This document shows, in pieces, positions 42,410 through 51,522 of a stretch of 55,167 nt of DNA. The DNA is taken from NCBI RefSeq assembly GCF_030929505.1, contig NZ_JAVFVV010000023.1:1-55167 (forward strand), in the 5' to 3' direction. The notes under the pieces were generated by a model. The model had not been told where the DNA came from. It did not search any database and was given only the letters and a program-made list of their open reading frames with translations. This DNA is from Mesorhizobium sp. LHD-90 (lineage in GTDB: Bacteria; Pseudomonadota; Alphaproteobacteria; Rhizobiales; Rhizobiaceae). The translations under genes and the position numbers were made by a program. Each line of letters begins with the position of its first letter. Position 1 is the first letter of the stretch.

Positions 42410-43396
42410 TCAAACGGACAACAGAGCTTCTCCCGTCGCCATGTCCGTCACGAAATGGGTGGCGTAGCCTGCTTCCAGCGTGGCGGTGATGGCGGCGGTC
42501 TTGGTCGATCCGCCGGCCACGCAGATGCGGCTTTTCACCTGCTTCAACTCGTCCAGCGTGATGCCGACCATGCGGTCGTCATGGTCGCCGCCGATCGGCC
42601 TGCCATGCGTGTCGATGAAGCGGCCGATGATGACCGCGACGGCTCCCTGCTCGACATAGGTATCGATCTCCGCCTTCGAGGCAATGCCGGAGACACGCAC
42701 CGTGCTGCGGGCGCCGATATCGCCGACGCCAAACAGGATGCGGTCGGTCGAGTGGATCAGCTCGAACTGCTTCTTCAGCACGGGCTCGGCGAGCAGCATG
42801 GCCTTCAATTCGCGCGTCGACAGCACTGCCGGCGCCAGCAGGTTGACGCAGCGCGCATGGATACGGTTCGACAGCAGCGACGTGCATAGCTCGGCCGAAA
42901 ACTCGGGCTCACCGGTCGAACTGCCCGACACCTGCACAACCGTCACGTTCCTGACGGGTCGCGGCAGCGATATCTGGTTGGCCACCGCCAGCACGGTGCG
43001 GCCCCAGGCGACGCCGACCGTGTCGCCGTCCTCGATCTGCTCGGCCAGCACGCGTGCGCCCGCATCGCCCAGCCTGTCGACCAGGCTCTGCTCCTCGCCG
43101 CTGGGGATGACGAAGGCGCCGTCCAGGCCGAATTTGTCCATGAGGGCGCGGGCGACCGCCGTGCGGCCGAAGGCCTGCGGGCTGATCCGGATGGAGACGA
43201 TCTCGCGTTCGCGCGCCTCCTGGAGCAGGTTGACGATGGTGGCGCGCGACACGTTGAGCTGCTTGGCGATCTCGCTCTGCGTCAACTGATCGGCATAATA
43301 GAGCCACGTCGCCCACATGACCGCATCGTCGAACTCCGTCGGCAGTTTCGCCTCGGAACTCCCCCCGGTTTTTGCTGCCGCCGCGCCGTTCGCCAT
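42410..43396 (-). CDS. SorC/DeoR-type sugar-binding transcriptional regulator
   Basis: A 328-residue SorC-family regulator. N-terminal helix-turn-helix MWATWLYYADQLTQSEIAKQLNVSRATIVNLLQEA (about 27-61), then a NagB/RpiA-like effector domain with VGVAWGRTV, FGVGDIGA and VAGGSTKTAAI (sugar-phosphate site). EryD of erythritol catabolism belongs to this family. It is divergent from the glycerol-1-phosphate-dehydrogenase-like gene and upstream of the FGGY kinase; its effector is probably the phosphorylated product of that kinase. Confidence 0.92.
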   Translation of the reverse strand: MANGAAAAKTGGSSEAKLPTEFDDAVMWATWLYYADQLTQSEIAKQLNVSRATIVNLLQEAREREIVSIRISPQAFGRTAVARALMDKFGLDGAFVIPSGEEQSLVDRLGDAGARVLAEQIEDGDTVGVAWGRTVLAVANQISLPRPVRNVTVVQVSGSSTGEPEFSAELCTSLLSNRIHARCVNLLAPAVLSTRELKAMLLAEPVLKKQFELIHSTDRILFGVGDIGARSTVRVSGIASKAEIDTYVEQGAVAVIIGRFIDTHGRPIGGDHDDRMVGITLDELKQVKSRICVAGGSTKTAAITATLEAGYATHFVTDMATGEALLSV

Positions 43397-43415
43397 GACC
43401 TATCTGATCATCCCG

Positions 43416-43479
43416 GTAACATTTGTCAACGACCTCTGGCTTGTGTCTTGACATCTGTCATTGCCTGTTGTCACTTGTC
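43416..43479. promoter_or_regulatory. Repeated TGTCA sites in the SorC divergent region
   Basis: Three related sites occur in 64 bases: GTAACATTTGTCAAC (43416-43430), TTGACATCTGTCATT (43448-43462, itself the inverted repeat TGACA-TC-TGTCA) and CTGTTGTCACTTGTC (43465-43479). TTGACA at 43448 could serve as a -35 for the plus-strand operon. They are good candidates for SorC binding. Confidence 0.55.
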
Positions 43480-43508
43480 CGCAAGAACGGAAAAGACTGA
43501 TTGCGGGC

Positions 43509-44864
43509 ATGGAAACGGCAAGGAAAAAAAGCGCTGAGAGCGATGCTCCGATCGGCGGCTGGACGGCGCTGATCGACGACGTGCTCGCCGGCCGCTGGGT
43601 CAGCCCGGATTCCGGCAAGGCGGCGTCGGTTCCCTACGACAGCATCGTCATCGAGGAGACCCTGGACGGGGCGGAAGCCGATCTCGTCGCGGGGCTCAAG
43701 CTCGGCGAAAAATTCACCGTCGTCGCCGACGCCGACACGTTCGACGCCATGGGCGCTCGGGTCGCCAGGGCGCTGACGAAGCTCGGCCCGGTCGATACCG
43801 TCATCCTCGACCGTCCGCACGCCGACGTGGCCGATATCGATCTGCTTGCCGGGAGGTTGGCGGGCAGCGAGGTGGTTGTCGCCGTCGGGTCCGGCACCAT
43901 CAACGACCTCTGCAAATTCGTCACCGCCAAGCAGGGCCGCCGCTACTGCGTGTTCGGCACCGCCGGCTCGATGAACGGCTACACCTCGACAACCGCCTCG
44001 ATCACGCTGGAGAGCGGGCTGAAGGTGTCGCTGCCGTCGCAGGCGCCGGCCGGTTTCTTCGTCGATCTGGGCGTATCGGCCGCCGCGCCGAAACATCTCG
44101 CCGCTGCCGGCTTCGCCGATTGCCTGGTGCGCTCGGTCGCGCAGGTGGACTGGTGGCTGTCGCACCGGCTGCTCGGCTCGCTCTATGCTACCGCGCCCTA
44201 CGCTCTCCAGGACGAGGACGAGAAGGCGCTGAACGCCCGCGCCGGCTTGCTGCCCAAGGGCGACATCGCCGCTCACGGCTACCTCTACCGCGTGCTGACC
44301 CTGTGCGGGCTCGGCGTGTCGATGACCGGCATGTCGCATCACGGATCGATGGGCGAGCACCAGATCTCCCACTACATCGACTGCTTCGCCGGCGACCGGC
44401 ACCCCGGCACGCTGCATGGCCAGCAGGTCGGCGTCGGCGTGCTCACCATGGGGCGGCTGCAGCGCCAGATGCTGTCGAGCAACAAGGCGCCGGTGATCAG
44501 GCCGACAAAAATCGACTGCGACGGCATGGCCCGCCGCATGGGCGCCGAGGTGGCCGGACAGTGCTGGGCCGAGATCCAGCCGAAAATCTTCGACGAGAAG
44601 GACGCGGACGAATTCAACGCCAGGCTCGAAGCCCTGTGGCCTGAACTGCGGCGCGAATTGCAAGCATTCGTCATCCCGGTCGACGAGATGAGCCGGCTGC
44701 TGGCCGCCGCCGAAGGCCCGATGACGGCCGCCGATCTCGGCCTGCCCGTCGATTTCTACCGCGAGGCGGTTCTGCATTGCCGCGAGATGCGCAACCGCTA
44801 TTCCTTCCTCGACCTTGCCGCCGATGCCGGCATCCTCGAGGATTTTGTCGCCGCGGAGACGTGA
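43509..44864 (+). CDS. sn-Glycerol-1-phosphate dehydrogenase family protein (AraM/EgsA-like)
   Basis: A 451-residue iron/zinc-dependent dehydrogenase of the glycerol-1-phosphate dehydrogenase branch. NAD-binding VAVGSGTINDLCKFV (about 124-138), FGTAGSMNGYTSTTASI, and metal ligands Asp in AGFADCLVRS, His in SHHGSMGEHQISHYID and His in GTLHGQQVGVG are intact. Bacterial AraM makes G1P from dihydroxyacetone phosphate; relatives in polyol operons may oxidise other alditol phosphates. First gene of the plus-strand operon, with a weak ribosome binding site before ATG 43509. Finding this family beside GlpD- and GpsA-like genes is unusual. Confidence 0.88.
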   Translation: METARKKSAESDAPIGGWTALIDDVLAGRWVSPDSGKAASVPYDSIVIEETLDGAEADLVAGLKLGEKFTVVADADTFDAMGARVARALTKLGPVDTVILDRPHADVADIDLLAGRLAGSEVVVAVGSGTINDLCKFVTAKQGRRYCVFGTAGSMNGYTSTTASITLESGLKVSLPSQAPAGFFVDLGVSAAAPKHLAAAGFADCLVRSVAQVDWWLSHRLLGSLYATAPYALQDEDEKALNARAGLLPKGDIAAHGYLYRVLTLCGLGVSMTGMSHHGSMGEHQISHYIDCFAGDRHPGTLHGQQVGVGVLTMGRLQRQMLSSNKAPVIRPTKIDCDGMARRMGAEVAGQCWAEIQPKIFDEKDADEFNARLEALWPELRRELQAFVIPVDEMSRLLAAAEGPMTAADLGLPVDFYREAVLHCREMRNRYSFLDLAADAGILEDFVAAET

Positions 44865-44868
44865 GCGG

Positions 44869-45684
44869 ATGCGCCCGGTCGCCGACATGCCGATCGAGAC
44901 AGCCGCCCACGTCACGGTGCTGTTCGCCGACATCGACGACACGCTGACCCATGAGGGCCGGCTGCCGGCCTGCGCCTATGAAGCTCTTGAAGCGTTGACC
45001 AAAGCCGGCATCGCGGTCGCGCCGATCACCGGCCGGCCGGCCGGCTGGTGCGACATGATCGCCCGCATGTGGCCGGTCGCCGGCGTGGTCGGCGAGAACG
45101 GCGCCTTCTACTTCTCCTATGACGAGGCGGCGCGGAAGATGCGGCGCTCCTTCGCCATCGACGCGGAGACCCGCGCGAAAGATCGCGAGCGGCTGAAGGC
45201 GATGCGCGAGCGCATCCTGCGCGAGGTGCCGGGCGCGGCGGTCTCGGCCGACCAGCTCTACCGCGAGGCCGATCTCGCCATCGACTTCTGCGAGGACGTG
45301 CCGGCGCTGCCCAAGGCCGACGTGATCCGCGTCCGCGAGATATTCGAGGAGGAGGGGGCCGTCGCAAAGATCTCCTCCATCCATGTCAACGGCTGGTTCG
45401 GGCAATACGACAAGCTGACGATGTCGCGGCGCTTCGCCGCCGACATTTTGGGCATCGACATCGACCCGGAGCGCGACCGCATCGTCTTCGTCGGCGACAG
45501 CCCTAACGACGCGCCGATGTTCGGATTCTTCCCCAATGCCTGCGGCGTGGCCAACGTGCTGAAATTCCGCGGCGAGATGGAGGCCGAGCCCGCCTATGTG
45601 ACGAAACGCGAGGGCGGCTTCGGCTTCGTCGAGGTGGCCGACCGGCTGCTTTCGGCGCGCGCGGCGAGGGCGGGTGCCGCATGA
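44869..45684 (+). CDS. HAD-superfamily hydrolase (IIB / Cof-type phosphatase)
   Basis: A 271-residue HAD phosphatase: nucleophile motif FADIDDTLT (Asp at about 20 and 22), motif II ITGRP, a C2-type cap with NGWFGQYDKL, and motif IV VFVGDSPNDAPMFGF. It resembles mannosyl-3-phosphoglycerate or sugar phosphatases. It starts four bases after the G1P-dehydrogenase-like stop and overlaps GlpD (ATGA). It could dephosphorylate a polyol or sugar phosphate made by its neighbours, either to finish a pathway or to relieve sugar-phosphate stress. Confidence 0.88.
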   Translation: MRPVADMPIETAAHVTVLFADIDDTLTHEGRLPACAYEALEALTKAGIAVAPITGRPAGWCDMIARMWPVAGVVGENGAFYFSYDEAARKMRRSFAIDAETRAKDRERLKAMRERILREVPGAAVSADQLYREADLAIDFCEDVPALPKADVIRVREIFEEEGAVAKISSIHVNGWFGQYDKLTMSRRFAADILGIDIDPERDRIVFVGDSPNDAPMFGFFPNACGVANVLKFRGEMEAEPAYVTKREGGFGFVEVADRLLSARAARAGAA

Positions 45685-47219
45685 CGGGCGTCTACGACCT
45701 TGCCATCATCGGCGGCGGCATCAACGGATGCGGTATCGCGCGCGACGCGGCGGGGCGTGGGCTCAGCGTGCTTCTGTGCGAGCAGGGCGATCTCGGCTCG
45801 GGAACGTCGTCAGCCTCGACAAAACTGATCCATGGCGGGCTGCGTTATCTCGAGCATTATGATTTCAAGCTGGTGCGCCATGCGTTGACCGAGCGCGAGC
45901 GGCTGTGGGCGATCGCGCCGCACATCATCTGGCCGCTGCGCTTCGTGCTCCCGCATCGCAAGGGCCTGCGGCCGGCCTGGCTGCTCCGGCTCGGCCTGTT
46001 CATCTACGACCATCTCGGCGGCCGCAAGCTGCTGCCTGCGACCCGTACGCTGCGGCTGGCGAGCGACCCGCTCGGCGCGCCGCTGCACGACGTCTCGTCC
46101 GTCGGCTTCGAATATTCGGACTGCTGGGTACAGGACAACCGGCTGGTCGTGCTCAACGCCCGCGACGCCGAATCCAAGGGCGCCGACATCCGCACGCGCA
46201 CCCGCTGCACCGCCGCCAGGCGCGAGCGCGGGCTGTGGCGGCTGACCCTGCAGGACGCCGACGGCGGCCCGGCCTACACCATCCAAGCGCGCGCCGTCGT
46301 CAACGCCGCCGGCCCGTGGGCCGAACGCGTGCTGTCCTCGGTCGCGCAGGTGAGGGCACCGGGCGCGCTGCGGCTGGTGCAGGGCTCGCACATCGTGGTG
46401 AAGCGGCTCTACGAGCACGATCGCTGCTACATCTTCCAGAACCCCGACGGACGCATCTTCTTTGCCATCCCCTACGAGGAGGATTTTACCCTTATTGGCA
46501 CCACCGACCGCGATTTTGCCGGCGAGCCGGGTGCGGTGCAGGCCTCCGAGGAAGAGATCGCCTATCTGTGCGACGCGGCGTCCTCCTATTTCCGCAAGGC
46601 CGTGACGCCGGACAATGTCGTTTGGAGCTATTCCGGGGTGCGCGCCCTGTTCGACGACGGCGAGGCCAACGCGCAGAAGACGACGCGCGATTACGTGCTG
46701 GCGCTCGATGCCGGCAAGGACGAAGCGCCGCTGCTGTCGGTGTTCGGCGGCAAGATCACCACCTATCGCTGCCTTGCCGAGGACGCGCTGGAAAAGCTGG
46801 CTGCTGTCTTCCCCGACTGGCGGGCGCATGCCGGCTGGACGGCGACGAAACCGCTGCCCGGCGGCGATTTCCCGGTCGGCGGCGCCGAGACCCTCGCCCG
46901 CCATCTCAGGCAAGACTATCCTTTCCTCGACGGGGGGGCTGCGCGGCGGCTGGTGCGCCATTACGGCACCGAGGCGCGCGCCATCCTAGGCAAGGCGAAA
47001 AGCGCTGCTGATCTGGGCCGCGATTTCGGCGGCTCGCTTAGCGAGGCGGAAGTGCGTTTCCTGGTGGCCCACGAATACGTCGTGAGCGCCGAGGACATCG
47101 TCTGGCGGCGCACCAAGTCGGGCCTGCGCATGACTGCCGGAGAGATCGTGGCGCTCGACGCATGGCTGGACGATTTCAGGAGGCAGATGGCGGCATCGTT
47201 GCTGAAGCAGGCGGGCTGA
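45681..47219 (+). CDS. glpD: FAD-dependent glycerol-3-phosphate dehydrogenase (GlpD-like)
   Basis: A 512-residue flavoprotein. The FAD motif is IIGGGINGCGIARDAAGRG (about 9-27); SSASTKLIHGGLRYLE (about 43-58) is the GlpD signature; NAAGPWAERV, YEEDFTLIGTTDRDF and SVFGGKITTYR complete the family pattern. It donates electrons to the quinone pool at the inner membrane. True GlpD gives dihydroxyacetone phosphate; EryB of erythritol catabolism is a close homologue acting on erythritol-4-phosphate, and the SorC-FGGY-GlpD trio here is the same combination, so the substrate is open. Confidence 0.9.
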   Translation: MTGVYDLAIIGGGINGCGIARDAAGRGLSVLLCEQGDLGSGTSSASTKLIHGGLRYLEHYDFKLVRHALTERERLWAIAPHIIWPLRFVLPHRKGLRPAWLLRLGLFIYDHLGGRKLLPATRTLRLASDPLGAPLHDVSSVGFEYSDCWVQDNRLVVLNARDAESKGADIRTRTRCTAARRERGLWRLTLQDADGGPAYTIQARAVVNAAGPWAERVLSSVAQVRAPGALRLVQGSHIVVKRLYEHDRCYIFQNPDGRIFFAIPYEEDFTLIGTTDRDFAGEPGAVQASEEEIAYLCDAASSYFRKAVTPDNVVWSYSGVRALFDDGEANAQKTTRDYVLALDAGKDEAPLLSVFGGKITTYRCLAEDALEKLAAVFPDWRAHAGWTATKPLPGGDFPVGGAETLARHLRQDYPFLDGGAARRLVRHYGTEARAILGKAKSAADLGRDFGGSLSEAEVRFLVAHEYVVSAEDIVWRRTKSGLRMTAGEIVALDAWLDDFRRQMAASLLKQAG

Positions 47220-47232
47220 GACGCTGAGTGAA

Positions 47233-47252
47233 CCGGGCGGCCAGCCGCCCGG
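47233..47252 (+). terminator. Hairpin between the GlpD-like and transporter genes
   Basis: CCGGGCGG-CCAG-CCGCCCGG, a perfect 8-base stem with a 4-base loop, followed by AGAAAAG, 13 bases after the GlpD stop. It may attenuate transcription into the transporter genes or mark an mRNA processing point. Confidence 0.55.
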
Positions 47253-47319
47253 AGAAAAGATGGGATGCCGGACGGACCCGAAGGAGCGGACCGCACGGCT
47301 ATGGAGGAGTAGGCATGGG

Positions 47320-48207
47320 ATGAGCGTCGCACAGGTCAAGCGCATCTCGATTTCGGATTCGCCGATACCCTGGCTGCTGCCGCTGGTCAGCCTGCTGGTG
47401 GTCTTCACCATCTATCCGCTGATCTACAACATCTGGCTCTCCTTCCACGAATTCGTGCCGCGCAAGCGGGCACTGCAGTTTGTCGGCGTCGACAACTGGG
47501 TGCAGCTCTGGAACGACGCGCGCTTCTGGAGCTCGCTCGGCGTCACCTTCGCCTATTTTGTCATCGCGCTGGCGTTCGAGCTGGCGCTCGGCATGGCGAT
47601 CGCGCTGCTGCTCGACGCCGAGCTGCCGGGCTTCGGGGCACTGCGGGCGTTCCTGTCGCTGACCTTGGTGATCCCGCCGGCCATCGCCGGCATGATGTTC
47701 CTCTTGATGGAGGACCCGCAGTTCGGGGCGCTGACCTACATCCTTAATTCGCTCGGGCTGCTCGACAAGTCGATACCCATCCTCGCGACGTCATCCACCG
47801 CGCTCGCCGGCGTGCTTCTGGCCGAGATATGGCAATGGACGCCGTTCATGGTGCTGATCTTCCTCGCCGGCCTGCGCTCGTTGCCGACCGAACCCTACGA
47901 GGCGGCGATGATCGACGGCGCCTCGTCGTTCCAGATGTTCCGCCGGCTGACCCTGCCGATGATGTCGCGCGTGATCGCGGTGGCGGTGCTGATACGCGGC
48001 ATCGACCTGTTCCGCGTCTTCGACTACGTCTTCGTCATGACCTCGGGCGGGCCGGGCACTGCCACCTACAGCCTCAGTCTCTATGCCTGGCAGCAGACCT
48101 TCAGCTTCATCAAATGGGGTTATGGCGCGACGCTCAGCCTTGTCAGCCTGGTGATCATCATGGTGCTCGCCAACATCTTCATCAAAGTCTTCAAGGTGAG
48201 GTGGTGA
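47320..48207 (+). CDS. CUT1-type sugar ABC permease 1 (UgpA/MalF-like)
   Basis: A 295-residue permease with six predicted helices. The ATPase-contact loop EAAMIDGASSFQMFRRLTLP (about 210-229) is the classic EAA motif. ATG 47320 follows GGAGGAG. It forms a heterodimer with the next gene product, one base away. Confidence 0.93.
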   Translation: MSVAQVKRISISDSPIPWLLPLVSLLVVFTIYPLIYNIWLSFHEFVPRKRALQFVGVDNWVQLWNDARFWSSLGVTFAYFVIALAFELALGMAIALLLDAELPGFGALRAFLSLTLVIPPAIAGMMFLLMEDPQFGALTYILNSLGLLDKSIPILATSSTALAGVLLAEIWQWTPFMVLIFLAGLRSLPTEPYEAAMIDGASSFQMFRRLTLPMMSRVIAVAVLIRGIDLFRVFDYVFVMTSGGPGTATYSLSLYAWQQTFSFIKWGYGATLSLVSLVIIMVLANIFIKVFKVRW

Positions 48208-48208
48208 C

Positions 48209-49090
48209 ATGCATATGAGCGCCGGACAGCGGACGCTGCGCACCATCGCCGGATGGCTGGTGGTCGGCCTGTTCTTCTTCCCGATCTATTTCTGGACCTC
48301 GGTCGCCTTCCGCGACGCCAAGGACATCTTCTCCTGGCCGCCGAAATTCTTCGAGTTCCCGCCGACGGTGCGCAATTTCGAGCAGGTGTTCGGCATCTCG
48401 CTGGGCTTCGGCTTCGGCAACCAGGACGTAGTGACGCCGGGCGGCGGCAACTTCTACATGGCGCCGCGCCTGTGGGACTCGATCGTCATTGCCTCGATGT
48501 CGACGGTGCTGGCGGTCGTGGTGGCGACGCTCGCCGCCTATTCGCTGTCGCGCATGGATTTCCGCGGCCGCCACCACTTCGTCAACTGGGTGCTGTCGAC
48601 GCGCATGATGCCGCCGGTGGCGGTGGCCGTGCCGATGTTCTTCATCTTCAAGCAGTTCAACCTGCTCGACACCTATACCGGCATCATCCTGGTGCACGGG
48701 CTGATGAACCTGCCGCTGGCGGTGCTGCTTTTGAAGAGCTTCTTCGACGACATCCCGGCCGAGATCGACGAGAGCGCGCTGCTCGACGGCGCCTCGCGCT
48801 GGACCATCTTCCGGCGCATCGTGCTGCCGATGGCCAAGGGCGGCATCGCCGCCACCGCGGTGCTGTGCTTCATCTTTTCGTGGACCGAGTTCCTGTTCGT
48901 GCTGACGCTGACCCAGACCAGCATCAAGACGGTGCCGGTGGTGTCGTCCACCTTCGTCACCTCGATCGGAACGGCCTGGGGCAACATGGCGGCCCTCGGC
49001 GCAGCCGCGATCGTACCCGCCTTCATCGTCATCATGCTGGTGCAGCGCCATCTGGTGCGCGGCCTCACCATGGGGTCGCTGAAACAATAG
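48209..49090 (+). CDS. CUT1-type sugar ABC permease 2 (UgpE/MalG-like)
   Basis: A 293-residue permease with six helices, an unusually long first periplasmic loop (about 35-90, NFEQVFGISLGFGFGNQD region) and EAA motif IDESALLDGASRWTIFRRI (about 188-206). Start at 48209 or the second ATG at 48215 are equally plausible. Confidence 0.93.
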   Translation: MHMSAGQRTLRTIAGWLVVGLFFFPIYFWTSVAFRDAKDIFSWPPKFFEFPPTVRNFEQVFGISLGFGFGNQDVVTPGGGNFYMAPRLWDSIVIASMSTVLAVVVATLAAYSLSRMDFRGRHHFVNWVLSTRMMPPVAVAVPMFFIFKQFNLLDTYTGIILVHGLMNLPLAVLLLKSFFDDIPAEIDESALLDGASRWTIFRRIVLPMAKGGIAATAVLCFIFSWTEFLFVLTLTQTSIKTVPVVSSTFVTSIGTAWGNMAALGAAAIVPAFIVIMLVQRHLVRGLTMGSLKQ

Positions 49091-49179
49091 TCCAGCGGAC
49101 GGAGGAGAGACCGTTCCGCAGGCAGAGTTGACAAACCCGGGAGGCGAGGTCGCCGCCCGAAAAATGGAGGAGAAGAAGG

Positions 49180-50679
49180 ATGAAAGACAAGGACAGAAAA
49201 CTCTATCTGTCGTCGCTCACGGACAAGCTCGTCCGTGGCGAGATGGGGCGCCGCGACTTCCTGCGGCTCTCCGGCGCGCTCGGCTTGGGCGCCGGTGCGC
49301 TCGGCATGGGCCTCGGGCCCCGGCCGTATCTCGGCGTCTCCAGCGCGCAGGCGCAGGAAGCTGTGCAGCCTTCGGCCGACGTGATCGCCTGGCTGAAGGA
49401 AGTCGGCAAGCCGTTCGCCGGCACCACGCTGAAGCTGGCGACGGAATCGACGCCGCCGTCCAACGCCATCAACTCGCAGCTCAAGAAATATTTCGAGGAA
49501 GCGACCGGCATCAAGGTCGAGATCGAGGTGCTGCCGCTGGAGCAGGTGCTGCAGAAGCTGACCCTCGACGTCGCTTCCTCGCTGGGCACCTACGACCTCT
49601 ACTACATCGACCAGAGCTGGGCGGCGAGCTTCAGCCAGGACGTGTTCGACCCGCGCGAGCAAATTTCGGCCAAGCCGGACCTCGCCATGCCGAACTACAA
49701 CATCGACGACTTCCTGCCGGCGCTGGTCGATGGCATCGCAATGTACGAGGACCGCATGGTCGGCGTGCCCTACGACATCCCGATCTTCATCATGATCTAC
49801 CGCAAGGACGTCTACGAGGAGCTAGGCCTCAAGGCGCCGACCACCTTCGAGGAGCTCTACAACAATTCGAAGGCGATCACCGACAAGAAGGGCCCGAACC
49901 TCTTTGGCTATGCCGGCCAGATGAAGTCCGGCCACTATGCGCTGGAGTGCGAATGGACCTCGATGCTGTGGGGCCATGGCGGTTCGATCTTCCGCACCGA
50001 CGGCACCTTCTCAGGCAATGACGAACAGGGCATCGCGGCGCTCGACTACTACACCAAGCTGAAGGCGACCATGCCTCCGGGCGTCGACGGCTGGACCTGG
50101 GACGGCCAGGGCCAGGCGGTGGCGCAGGGGGTTGCGGCGTCGATGCTGTCTTGGGGCGAGTTCTTTCCCTATTTCGACGACCCGACGCAGACAAAAGTGT
50201 CGGGCCTGTGCGAGGCGGTCATCCCGCCGCAGCCGATCGCGCTGCGCACCGTCAAGGACACCGGCTACGGCGAAATCCCCGGCGTCGGCCACCAGGGCGG
50301 CTCGTCGCTGGCGGTGTCGAAATACTCCAAGAGCCCGGACGCCGCCTGGCTGTTCATGCAGTGGGCGACCTGCGCCGACACGCAGGCCCTCATCACCGTG
50401 CTCGGCGGCGGCACCGGGCCGACCCGCGCCAGCGTCTATGACGACCCGCGCGTCAAGGCCAATGCCCGCGTCGGCGCCGGCACCACGCGCCACCTGCCGG
50501 TGGTGCGCGAGACCATCGCCAAATACATGGGCTCCGAGCCGGACCTGCCGGAATGGGCGCAGCTCTCCAGCGACACGATCCCGGTCAGCCTCGGCAAATA
50601 TTTCGCCGGCGGCTACGGCTCGTCCAAGGAAGCGATGGACGACATCGCCGCGCAGGTAGGCGAGGTGCTCAAGGGATAA
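49180..50679 (+). CDS. CUT1-type extracellular solute-binding protein, Tat-exported
   Basis: A 499-residue precursor, longer than most maltose-type binding proteins. GRRDFLRLSGALGLGAGAL (about 23-41) is a twin-arginine signal with a likely cut after AQA (about 59), so it is exported folded. The mature domain has TTLKLATESTPPSNA, GIKVEIEVLPLEQVLQKL, GTYDLYYIDQSW and VPYDIPIFIMIYRKD, typical of SBP_bac_1. Strong GGAGGAGAAGAAGG before ATG 49180. Ligand unknown; the neighbouring enzymes suggest an alditol or glycerol derivative. Confidence 0.93.
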   Translation: MKDKDRKLYLSSLTDKLVRGEMGRRDFLRLSGALGLGAGALGMGLGPRPYLGVSSAQAQEAVQPSADVIAWLKEVGKPFAGTTLKLATESTPPSNAINSQLKKYFEEATGIKVEIEVLPLEQVLQKLTLDVASSLGTYDLYYIDQSWAASFSQDVFDPREQISAKPDLAMPNYNIDDFLPALVDGIAMYEDRMVGVPYDIPIFIMIYRKDVYEELGLKAPTTFEELYNNSKAITDKKGPNLFGYAGQMKSGHYALECEWTSMLWGHGGSIFRTDGTFSGNDEQGIAALDYYTKLKATMPPGVDGWTWDGQGQAVAQGVAASMLSWGEFFPYFDDPTQTKVSGLCEAVIPPQPIALRTVKDTGYGEIPGVGHQGGSSLAVSKYSKSPDAAWLFMQWATCADTQALITVLGGGTGPTRASVYDDPRVKANARVGAGTTRHLPVVRETIAKYMGSEPDLPEWAQLSSDTIPVSLGKYFAGGYGSSKEAMDDIAAQVGEVLKG

Positions 50680-50689
50680 CTCCCAGGAC

Positions 50690-50718
50690 GGCGGCCGTGG
50701 CAGAGCGCCACGGCCGCC
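50690..50718 (+). terminator. Strong hairpin after the binding-protein gene
   Basis: GGCGGCCGTGGC (50690-50701) pairs perfectly with GCCACGGCCGCC (50707-50718) over 12 bases with a 5-base loop, 10 bases after the stop, without a T-run. It probably stabilises the binding-protein message. Confidence 0.7.
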
Positions 50719-50749
50719 GGCCGCCAACAGTTTTCGGGGAGGGTAAGGA

Positions 50750-51475
50750 ATGGCAAAGAAACCACTGATTGCGATCACCGGTGCAAGCTCGGGCATAGGC
50801 GAGGCGGCAGCGCGCGCCTTCTCGGCGGCGGGTCATCCGGTTCTGCTGATGGCGCGCCGGCTCGACCGGTTGAATGCACTAGGCTTGCCCAACGCCGTCG
50901 TCCGCCAGGTCGACGTGCGCGACCGCGCCGCGATCGCCGCCGCCGTGGCGGACGCGGAAGCCGAGCACGGTCCGGTCGACATGATGTTCGCGAATGCCGG
51001 CATCGCCCGGCTGGGCGACATCGGCCGCCAGCCGCCAGAAGACTGGGACGAGATGATCGACATCAACACCAAGGGCGTCATGAACACCGTGCATGCCGTG
51101 ATGTCGGGCATGATGGCCCGCCGGCAGGGCACGCTGGTGATGATGAGTTCGATCGCCGGCCGGAAAACCTATCCCGACCACACCGTCTACTGCGGCACGA
51201 AGTTCTTCGTCCATGCTGTCTCCGAAAGCCTGCGCGAATATCTTGCGCCGCACGACGTGCGCGTCATCGTGGTGTCGCCCGGCATCATCGACACCGAGGT
51301 GCTGGACGGGGTTCGCGACGAGAAGACGCTTGCCAACTACAAGGCCAACAAGCAGGCGATCGGCGGCGGCATCTCGGCCGATGTCGTGGCAAAGCTGATC
51401 CTCGACGCCTACGAGTTGCCGCAGCGGGCGATCGTCCAGGAAATCGTGATCACGCCGACCAGGCAGAAATATTGA
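50750..51475 (+). CDS. SDR family oxidoreductase, copy 3
   Basis: A 241-residue short-chain dehydrogenase: TGASSGIG (about 10-17) with MARRLDR after it, so NADP(H) is likely; ANAG, catalytic Ser in MMSSIAG and YCGTK. The C-terminal IVQEIVITPTRQKY is typical of the YdfG/serine-dehydrogenase-like branch. Between binding-protein and ATPase genes of the CUT1 operon, it probably oxidises the imported polyol or 3-hydroxy compound. Confidence 0.9.
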   Translation: MAKKPLIAITGASSGIGEAAARAFSAAGHPVLLMARRLDRLNALGLPNAVVRQVDVRDRAAIAAAVADAEAEHGPVDMMFANAGIARLGDIGRQPPEDWDEMIDINTKGVMNTVHAVMSGMMARRQGTLVMMSSIAGRKTYPDHTVYCGTKFFVHAVSESLREYLAPHDVRVIVVSPGIIDTEVLDGVRDEKTLANYKANKQAIGGGISADVVAKLILDAYELPQRAIVQEIVITPTRQKY

Positions 51476-51522
51476 CGCGTCGGCCGACAGGCCGGCGACA
51501 GACGACGGGTGGAGCGCTTTTC

